From Chlorops oryzae (Eukaryota; Arthropoda; Insecta; Diptera; Chloropidae), in assembly GCA_020466095.1 (NCBI GenBank), contig CM035806.1, positions 10,751,224 through 10,815,223 of the forward strand: a stretch of 64,000 bases of DNA, written 5' to 3'. The translations under genes were made by a program, and so were the position numbers. The notes under the pieces are model-generated. The model worked only from the letters and a program-made list of their open reading frames with translations. It was not told where the DNA came from and searched no databases. This document shows positions 55,930 to 64,000 of the stretch, piece by piece. Position 1 is the stretch's first letter. Each line of letters starts with the position of its first letter.

Positions 55930-56229
55930 TATATTGTACAGCGCGAAAATCAACATCAGATATTCTTCTGTCTTCAAAGCGTTTCATTGCTAGGACAAAA
56001 AGAGTTTCGTTTTAATTATTGGAACTCATTAATGTGCGATCATAAAACGATAAATTTGTGAGAAAAAAATTTATGATTTCGATATTTGCGAGAGAGCATT
56101 CGCGCATTCGATCGAGGACAACGATAATTGTTTTAGTAGGATAAACGATTTGTTAACGTCGAATACACACCGAATAACGTTATGGAACATCATATTCACT
56201 CATTTGTTGCCCGGCCCGGAAAACTGGTT

Positions 56230-56700
56230 TCGTTAGACGAAATTTCAAAATTACTTGGGTCAGTGCTCGGACTTGAAAATTTTGAAAGGTGGTAGATTTT
56301 TAAAGAAAAGTGGTAGATTTATATAAAAAGTGGTAGATTTAAAATTGTTTAAAATATTAATACAATATATCACATCTGATCATGTAGAAAATTGGGAATC
56401 TTATATGTTTTTAGGTATTTTCTCTTATTAAAAAAAATGTGTCAATATTTATTGGATGTCGTTAAGTGCCAATGCTGCCATTCTTGACAACATTCTTGAC
56501 AATAGGAAGCTGCCAACATATTTTTCAATAACACATAACATTGAAGCACATTTTTTATGCTCTCAATTATTCTAAATGATCATAAAATAAATAAAACAAA
56601 GGCATAAATAAGTAAAAAAAAAAAGTGGTAGATTTGGACCTAGCGTGGTAGAAGTGGTAGAAAGTGAAAATAGTGATAGATCTACCACTAAAGTGTTAAA
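56230..56700. repeat. 'GTGGTAGATTT' interspersed repeat region
   Basis: GTGGTAGATTT or close variants recur at about 56288-56345 (three copies in tandem) and again at about 56623-56690, where AGATCTACCACT provides an inverted copy. Some of it resembles ends of a degraded element (GTGCTCGGACTTGAAAATTTTG is similar to the insert at 60510). No gene. Confidence 0.4.
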
Positions 56701-56990
56701 GTAACATGAAAGGAAGTAACTGAGCGCATTCTTTAGAAGCAAAGCGAAATCAGAGTTGAAAGTAAATTGAAATGACAGTACGGCAGATTACATTATAGAA
56801 AATGTATGATGAAATGCAGACTTGAATGTTCGATTACTATGTATCGCGATAATCATATGAAAATGTATGCTAAATGTAACCTCAAAGTACTTCTTTCGTT
56901 TTATTTCTGCTATGTGTTTGAGTAAGGAAATATCATATTCTTTCTGCTGGTTTGTAAGCATTATTTGTAGCTAGGCCAATACATTAAGAA

Positions 56991-57413
56991 ACAATTAAGG
57001 GTGTTATAGTCATGCGAAACTCACTATAAAATATCCAACGCAGATAAAGGGTAAGCTATAGAATTATGTTTGCATAATTTTCAAAAGAGGCTCCAAAACC
57101 ACGACAATGTATGTATTCCGGAGACTGTAAAAACCATAAAAGACCCTTAATAATGGTCCATTCTTTCGAACTTTTTCTTGCTCATAACCCTGCGAAAATC
57201 GCGTACCCAATTTCGTCATGATAGCTCAACTCCTCCGGAGTAAGAAAAACTGTATACTCGTGTGAATAGAAGGACGGACAGGTGGGCGGACATAGCTAAA
57301 TCGCATCTCCTGGTGACGCTGATGATTGCCAAACATATTTTGTATAGTCTATCTCTCGACTGTTACTGGATGCTAAACGAAGCCGCAAAAACAACACAGA
57401 GTGTGTCGGGTTT
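56991..57413 (+). mobile_element. Dispersed element 'GGGTGTTATAGTC', internally deleted copy
   Basis: It starts ATTAAGGGTGTTATAGTCATG and ends ACACAGAGTGTGTCGGG, as in the copy at 30851-31709, but is only about 420 bp. The CTCAACTCCTCCGG block and the GGACATAGCTAAATCGCATC block remain, while the ACGCCCAC section is missing. Non-coding. Confidence 0.7.
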
Positions 57414-57539
57414 AATGATGCCGTACAATTTTAATTTTCACACGATAAATCAAAGATATAAAGTGTACTCTCTCCTTGCGGACACTCCTTTCAAGCGGAC
57501 ATCCCTCTTAAACGGACACTTTTTGGGAATGCTATAGTC

Positions 57540-58015
<476 letters not shown>

Positions 58016-58434
58016 TCGCCATTTCACTTACGTTTTCCTTCGACTTTTACGTCTCGCATTCTCGCTCTTAGCTCTTATCTTCACACCATTTCATTTCAAC
58101 CTCTCATAATCTAATTAAGTTAAAACTTTCTCTCATTTTTGGCAATTGCATTAGATATTCTGTCTCATAAACCAGCCAGGAAGGTCGCGTTCTTTACATC
58201 CTCTCAAAAATTCTACTTGATCGTCCTTTTTTAAAGATTACCTCCACATAGGGTTTAGGTTACAAATTCGTCAAGGTTGTAGAATCTGATTTGGATATTT
58301 GTATGGAAAATTAAACTGCAGCAGAATTGTGGGTTCGGGTTTAGTCATAGACTAAATTCGTAAATTTATTAGACAGGAGAGAGAATATGAGGCTGTTTTA
58401 TGGTCTTGAAAATCTCCAGAATACTTGGTCTTAA
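58016..58434. other. Gene-free stretch
   Basis: Nothing recognisable between the pyrimidine tract and the TTAA-flanked MITE. Confidence 0.5.
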
Positions 58435-58587
58435 CCCTCTAATTCCTGGCTCCGTCTCTAGACGGACTTTTTTCGAACAAATTACCAAAAAAAAATAATA
58501 ATAATTATTTCAGATTCATGTTTTTCTACCCAAAATTAGTCATATCTGAACTTTTCATTGAAAAAAAAAAATTGTGGCATTAGAGGG
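58435..58587. mobile_element. piggyBac-type MITE, 153 bp, TTAA target site
   Basis: TTAA|CCCTCTAATTCC at the left and GGCATTAGAGGG|TTAA at the right give an 8-9 bp perfect inverted terminus, and the TTAA duplication is intact. A short palindrome (CCGTCTCTAGACGG) follows the left end, mirroring the subterminal GC-rich palindrome of the 517-bp element at 6912. Non-autonomous. Confidence 0.75.
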
Positions 58588-58591
58588 TTAA

Positions 58592-59204
58592 TGGTTTAAA
58601 ATGGCTCACTTATTATCTGCATAAAGTATTGTATTGTCAGGTTGGTCTGACTACAGCACCCCTCCCTGGTTGTTTATTGTTTTCTAATATTTTTTTTTTA
58701 ATTTCTTAATTTTTAATAAATTGCTTCCCCGATTACACTAATTCTTGATTTTGAGCAACTAGCCTCGCCATTTTTTGAACCAATATGAATGGAAAACTCG
58801 ATGAATTTGCGTGAAAATTAGCACCATTTTTCGATTCCATTCGGAAATTCTTTTAACAAAAACCACTTTCAAAAATAAAACCCCGGAGTCCCCCTATTCA
58901 GGAAATATATCATTCAAAATTATGATGTTCAATCTGTTCCCATTAGAATTCGAATTTCTACTGAAATTTTATATTAAAAGAATTTATTTGCACCCAATCC
59001 AATGGTCATTAGTTTATCTATGTATGTACATACATATATATGTATATGGCGGCACACGTGAAGATGCTTTAAGCTAATACTTGTTATTTGAACTGGTACC
59101 CACCCCCTCCACCCCATGTCTTTCTGAGTACATTTTAATGGCGGTAATTAAGTTTGTGGAAAATTGAACAGAAAAAAAAATAGAATAAGAAAAATGCAAC
59201 AGAA
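58592..59204. other. Gene-free stretch
   Basis: AT-rich, with a short ACATACATATATGTATATG palindromic run at about 59028-59046. No gene. Confidence 0.5.
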
Positions 59205-59417
59205 ACAAATAAGGGTGTTATAGTCAGGCGAACCTCACCATACAATACCCGACACAGATAAACATTTCAGCTATATACAGTCTTGTGCACAACAAAAGCG
59301 ACTTTTTTAAATTTTGACGGCACTTTTTTGCCAACAAGTTTGGATTTTCTTTTGCAAAATAATAGAGCTTATTAAAATGGTTAAGAAGACTTTGTAAAAC
59401 CAACAAAAATAACAATA

Positions 59418-60358
59418 CAGTACACTCGGTATAACGTCAACTAATTAAAACCGCGAGTGTTGACGTTTACCAGATTGTTGACGTTTATGATTGCCCTCAT
59501 TTTAGACCAAATTAAAGTTGGAATTATAGTTTTAAACGTTATTTTAGTATTCATACTAAAACCAACCAATAATCTGATGCAAACAAATTTTTATGTATTT
59601 GGAAAAATTGAAAAAATATTTTATATGAGATCATGCCGCTTTCGGTTTTTAGAGATCATTTTATACGCGCAACGTCAACAAGTTCGAAAACACAACTGAA
59701 CAAAGAGAGCAAAAACTACATTGTAGATACGCACAAAGGGAGATTAACGGAATTCGGAGAATTCGTATTCTACAGGGTGTCCCGTTGGGAATTACATACA
59801 TTCCTGAAGAGGTATGGTAGGGGGGTCCAAGATTAACAAAAAATCGTATGTGAGTGAGCACCCCTGAGGAGTTATGTGGCTTTAAAGTTTTTTAACATTA
59901 AGTCCAGAAAAACAATTCTCCCACGCCAATGGTTAATTGTAGAAAACAAATTTTAACGCCGTTTGAAAGCCAAATTGTATGTGCTTTTAGGCAAAATTAA
60001 ATTCATGACAAAAATTCGACCCATTGAGGGAAAAATAAACGGTCAAAGTGAAAAATTCTGAAAAAATGTGATTTTTTCTTACTTTGGAAGCCATTTTGGT
60101 ATGAAAAGTGTCCAATTAACACCCAAATTTTTTATTTTATTCAAAATGCTGGATCGATTACCTTTAATTTGGTACCCCATATGTCAACGGAACACCCTGT
60201 CTACGTAATGCCAGCTAAAATTTTCTATTAAGCAGAGTTTACCTTTTGGAGCTTTTAGGTTTTGTTGACGTTTTAGAATAGTCAATGTAAATAATAAAAA
60301 AGTGTTGACGTTTTGGGGTGTTGACGGAATAGGGGTTGACGTTATCCCGAGTGTACTG
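59418..60358. mobile_element. Nest layer 3: TA-flanked element, CAGTACACTCGG termini
   Basis: TA|CAGTACACTCGGTATAACG at the left; reverse complement of the right end is TA|CAGTACACTCGGGATAACG, so the first 12 bp match perfectly and the match continues. GTTGACGTTT motifs are repeated subterminally at both ends. TA duplication; pogo/mariner-like MITE of about 510 bp once layer 4 is removed. Confidence 0.8.
59773..60200. mobile_element. Nest layer 4: element with ACAGGGTGTCCCGTT termini
   Basis: Left end ACAGGGTGTCCCGTTG; reverse complement of the right end ACAGGGTGTTCCGTTG (one mismatch in 16). CT or CTA on both sides may be the target duplication. About 428 bp, without ORF. A second, truncated copy lies inverted at 51188-51607. 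Confidence 0.75.
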
Positions 60359-60509
60359 TATATTTAAGAATAAAAAAAAAAATAGTTAAAAAGTGTTTTT
60401 GGTTGTTATTGTTTTGCACACAACACTGTAAGTTTTTATCGGAGTGTAAGCTCAAACTCCATTAACGATTCTTGTGACAGACCCCTTAATGTAAGAATAT
60501 TTATGACTA

Positions 60510-60782
60510 GAGCTCGGATTTTGAATTTTTTGAATTTTTTGAATTTTTTTTTGCATTTAATGTGCTTTTTGAATATTTTATTCACTGAAGTAGGCTTTTT
60601 TGTTAATTTGACAATTCAACATACTAAATCGAACTAATTTGGAATTTTTGACTGTGAATTTTTTGCATTTTTCTTTGAATTTTTTTTAATATTTTTTAAT
60701 TTTTTGTTATTTTTGTTTAATTTTTTTTGAAAAATTTTTTTTTCATTTTTTTAAATTTTTTTACATATTCAAATTCCGAGGC
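60510..60782. mobile_element. Separate insertion in the nest with 13-bp target duplication
   Basis: The 273-bp insert starts GAGCTCGGATTTTGAATTTTT and ends CAAATTCCGAGGC, giving weak inverted ends (CTCGGA). ATATTTATGACTA occurs immediately before it (60497-60509) and immediately after it (60783-60795), a 13-bp direct duplication. The interior is nearly pure TTTGAATTTT sequence. The duplication length suits retroposition or a long-TSD element rather than Tc1/mariner. Confidence 0.7.
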
Positions 60783-61187
60783 ATATTTATGACTATAGAA
60801 GAAGCATACGTGCCATTGGAATTTCAGGTGCAAGGCACAATTTACGAAAAACTCCCGATTGGCACACCCACTTATCCTATTTTCGGTGTATCCTGAAATA
60901 TGCTCACATATCTTTCATCAAAATATCTTCAAAATTTTAGGTTTTCGAGCAGTTTTTGTGATTTTCATAACAATGGTTGGATCGGGTCCATTCTTTCTCG
61001 TTTCCCCTCCAATACGCATACCGAATTTCGTCAAGAAAGCTCAATTTGTTCAATAAGAAAACTGCATATAGACAGACAGACGGACGATCAGGACTATGTA
61101 TGTCTTGTATCTATCGTCTATCTTACGTACACACACGTACGCACAAATGCAATATAACCTCGACACGGAGTGTGTCGGGTATAAAAA

Positions 61188-63883
61188 TCTATTTTTCCCC
61201 CCACATAAAATATTCCATTATCTATCTAATAAGAGTCATCAAGTTCTCGTGATGCAGCAAAAGTCGAAGCAGCAGCAGCAGCGGCAGCAGCAATTAACAC
61301 ACGCATTAGAAGAGCTGAAAGTCCAAACTTTTTAGATTTGCTGCATATGCTGGCGAGCACTGGCGATGCCAGCGGCTATTGAGGCATATTGTGGTGACCA
61401 AAAGAGTATTTAATACTAAATCGCAATCTGTCTTGAGCTCAGTTGAGCTCTGAGCGGAATATGTATGCATATATGTATGCACTTAAATGGCAGCCCCTAT
61501 TTGTAGCGAATTATGAGTGCGCGCATGCGCGACTCGGCTCAGCTCGGTTCGGCTCGGCTCGCTCACTGACCAGACGCGCTAGCATTGATTGGCATTCTGT
61601 TCTAATTGATGGTCATTTCGGAATTCCAGCATCGCTGTTGAGACTGTAATTTTTTAATTCAATCAATAAAACGGAAGGCTGGGAAGGCCACAATGTTAAG
61701 GGAAAGCAAGCGCAGCAGTCTACTCGCTCCTCCTCTCGCTCTCTCTCTCTCCCTCTGTCTCACTGTCGATGTGTTTTTTTCCCCCTTGTTGTCGGCTTGT
61801 TAGAAATTATTTAAGCTTGAATTGTTGAACTGTCTTTGTGGTTTTATGGTCAGTGAAGTCGGAACGATTGTTAAGGCGTTAATGTGTCATTTCAAAGATG
61901 TGGGCTCAGTTTGGGTACTATTGTCGCCGTTGTTGTTCTTGTTGTTGTTGTCGAAGTGTCAGCATTGAATTTTGAGGATTAGTTTTCTCGCTAATTGCTC
62001 TTGAATTATGTGAAAAATTATTTATTTAATTGATTAATAGCGGACATTGAGGGATGAAAGAAAATAATAATGGAAACAAATAGCCGACGATAGAACATTC
62101 AAGTAGTCTCATAAAAAAGTGGCCAAATGCTAGCAGCCCTTAATAAGCATTAATTTTCTTAATGAGTCTTCTTTGATGTTATTTTCAAAATGTATTAAGT
62201 ATATACATATATTTTATCATCCTGGTAGAAAGTCTAGGCGGGCGGGCATGTGAGAACATATTTTTGTGAATATTTTCTCAGTGCGCTGGCCGTTTGTCCG
62301 CTGATGCAGTCGGTTGAAAAAAACTTTTCGAATAAATAATTTTTTTAAAGAAAAAAAGAGAATCCTTCAAATTCTTCGCACGTATTCGGCCTGTTGATTT
62401 TTGCACCTTCTCATTAACTGTGCAATTGACACATCCTACCGACCAACAGCATTAAGAAGTCATTTCGAACGCACACAAACACATCATTTGGGGCATGGCG
62501 TGCCAAAGTGTCGGGTACAAAAGTCCCAGTCTGCACATTCGAAACAAAAGTAAAACAAAACAAAAAAAAAAAAAAAAAAAAACAGGGGCGCCAAATGTCA
62601 ATCTTAACCACAAAAACGAATCAAAACGTCGAAGGCGATTAACGTGCGATGGTGCCGGTGCTGGTGCCGGTGCCGGTGCCGATGATGGCGATCGAGGTGA
62701 TAGTGACGACCGAGGGCGCTAGTGGAGTGAGTAGCAATTCCATTCAATTTCGATTCGATACGTTGCACTTAAAGTTCTTGCTACGCAAATTACACTAAAG
62801 CAATTTGCCATGAGCCTTAGTAAACAAATTACAAAATCATTTTTGCAACGTGCAACAACAACAACGACAACAACAACACCAACGACAACAATAGCAAAGC
62901 AATAACAAAACACATCGATACAGCGAATTGTTTTGGCGCTCGTTCGCTGTTCGGTTGTTCCCCTGCAACGAAGGAACACAAAACATGGACCAAAAACAAT
63001 TTCATTTCTTTTCAGTTGAGTTGAGTTAAGTTGAGAAGAAAATTTCGCTCGTCGGGATATTGTGTTCAGGGTTTCTGTGGCTTTCGATCTTCAATGTGTA
63101 ATCGTTTCGCTTGACTTTCAAGGAATCGATAAATGTGTGTTTGGCTGGTGCAAAGGGGCGTATTTAGAGTCTAACCTTTTTCGAGACCACAACTTGAACT
63201 TGAAGAAGTCATTTTGTTGATACTCAGTTGGCAGACCCCATTTTTGTTTGCTCCTTCTCGCCGTTGATGCGTTTTTGCGGTGGGAGTTCGTGCTGCTGTT
63301 ATTTATTTATTTTATTTTTTTTTTTTTTATTTAATTTTTTTTTTTATTTTCTTTTTTTTTTTGAGGCTTTGCGATTATGGAATTCGCCATTTCCCGATGG
63401 ATGCATTAAAGTAAGAAAAATTTTCGAAGGTCTCGATCCATCGATAAACTCTCTCAAAGTTATTCTTTTTTTTTTTAATTTTTATGCTGAACGTGGAATT
63501 CTCAAACGTGTGGTGTTCTGGCCTAGAAAACGCAAAAATTGACGCTCCAAAAGAAAATAGAAAAATGCCAAGAATTGGCGATTGGTTGCTGCTGCTTAAG
63601 TGAAGCTGCGACTGAACGAATTCTGCTGGATCGAATTATTTAAACGAATTCTAATCAAGCCTATTTAAACGATCGATACTCTAATCGCTCTAATGGACCT
63701 GAATTTTGACACGCCCCTTTTCAATATAAATGTCTATGCCATCTGCAAGAGTAATTGAATACAGATTTTTATAACAATTTTTTTTTTTTTTAATATTGAT
63801 GATTGTCAAAAAAAGAATCATAAAAATACGTATTTTTTAGGGGAAAAAATTGTCGCCAAGGCTTTGATTAATTTTTGTATTCT
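61188..63883. other. Gene-free stretch with short repeats
   Basis: It contains CTCGG-type pentamer repeats at about 61535-61562, GGTGCC/GGTGCT hexamers at about 62650-62682, CAACAA triplets near 62855-62900 and long poly(T)/poly(A) runs (62560-62580, 63317-63362). No exon, RNA gene or element terminus is supported. Confidence 0.5.
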
Positions 63884-64000
63884 TTTTATACCCGACACAC
63901 GCTGTGTCGAAGGGTATATTGCGGTTTGTGTGGTTGTTTGTAACACCCAGGACCAGTCGAGGCCATACAAAATATATATAGAAATGATCAGCATCATCAG
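63884..64000 (-). mobile_element. Dispersed element 'GGGTGTTATAGTC', 3' end only, cut by the window
   Basis: On the minus strand it ends CGACACAGCGTGTGTCGGG followed by TATAAAA, preceded by AACCACACAAACCGCAATATACCCTT-type sequence and TGTATGGCC. It is the 3' terminus of the same family as 30851-31709, running off the window edge. Confidence 0.65.

Larger units (their letters stand above)
59278..60428. mobile_element. Nest layer 2: TA-flanked element, CAGTSTTGTG termini
   Basis: TA|CAGTCTTGTGCACAACAAAAG at the left; reverse complement of the right end is TA|CAGTGTTGTGTGCAAAACAA. TA duplication and CAG-type ends indicate a Tc1/mariner-type MITE. Removing layer 3 leaves only about 210 bp, so this element was originally short and non-coding. 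Confidence 0.75.
59205..61187 (+). mobile_element. Dispersed element hosting a nest of other insertions
   Basis: The outer ends match the 30851-31709 element: AAATAAGGGTGTTATAGTCAGG at the left and CGACACGGAGTGTGTCGGGT with TATAAAA at the right. The host sequence is split by an insertion at 59278-60428 (itself containing two further nested elements) and by another at 60510-60782. The host portions include TTGTGACAGACCCC, GCCATTGGAATTTCAGG and CAGACAGACGGACGA. Confidence 0.75.

Overview
This window is nuclear DNA from a higher fly (Diptera, most likely a schizophoran), though I cannot name the species. It is AT-rich with many homopolymer runs, its genes have spliceosomal introns of about 60 bp to 1.9 kb, insect core-promoter signals occur, and most of the sequence is non-coding and packed with small transposons and microsatellites. 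I see two well-supported multi-exon genes for motile-axoneme proteins, one nested odorant-binding-protein gene, one partial secreted-protein gene and one doubtful small secreted ORF.

Genes. (1) 17815-12949 (-): DRC2/CCDC65, a coiled-coil subunit of the nexin-dynein regulatory complex. It has six exons that join in frame to 573 aa. (2) 15460-16748 (+): a two-exon odorant-binding protein, tentatively an Obp59a orthologue, lying inside DRC2 intron 3 on the opposite strand. A very long Gly/Asn/Ser-rich insertion separates its first two conserved cysteines. (3) 35783-46804 (+): CFAP61, a radial-spoke/calmodulin-spoke-complex protein. It has 17 exons that join in frame to 1295 aa, and one intron appears to be GC-AG. 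(4) 49545-49364 (-): the first two coding exons of a secreted protein with a TATA box; later exons were not found. (5) 47329-47592 (+): a possible small secreted Cys-containing ORF next to degenerate duplications of the CFAP61 3' end. DRC2 and CFAP61 both serve the 9+2 axoneme, which in flies means sperm tails and mechanosensory cilia.

Layout. 1-12.9 kb has no gene that I can support. It holds MITE-like elements (one with a 1.1 kb element nested in it), a foldback element, a tRNA-related SINE-like sequence and a 1 kb pyrimidine minisatellite. 12.9-17.8 kb is the DRC2/Obp nest. 17.8-35.7 kb is gene-poor and repeat-rich: decamer minisatellites, a 0.75 kb inverted repeat, a 34-bp tandem array, a Helitron-like dispersed element and a spaced repeat cluster. 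35.8-46.8 kb is CFAP61. 46.8-64 kb is again mostly repeats, including a nest of at least five transposon layers at 59.2-61.2 kb.

The main points of interest are that nest, a MITE family with an initiator-tRNA-Met-like core, the recurrence of unrelated 10-bp minisatellite units, and the OBP with a 252-residue gap between C1 and C2. I found no coding sequence for a transposase, reverse transcriptase or virus, and no functional tRNA or rRNA gene.
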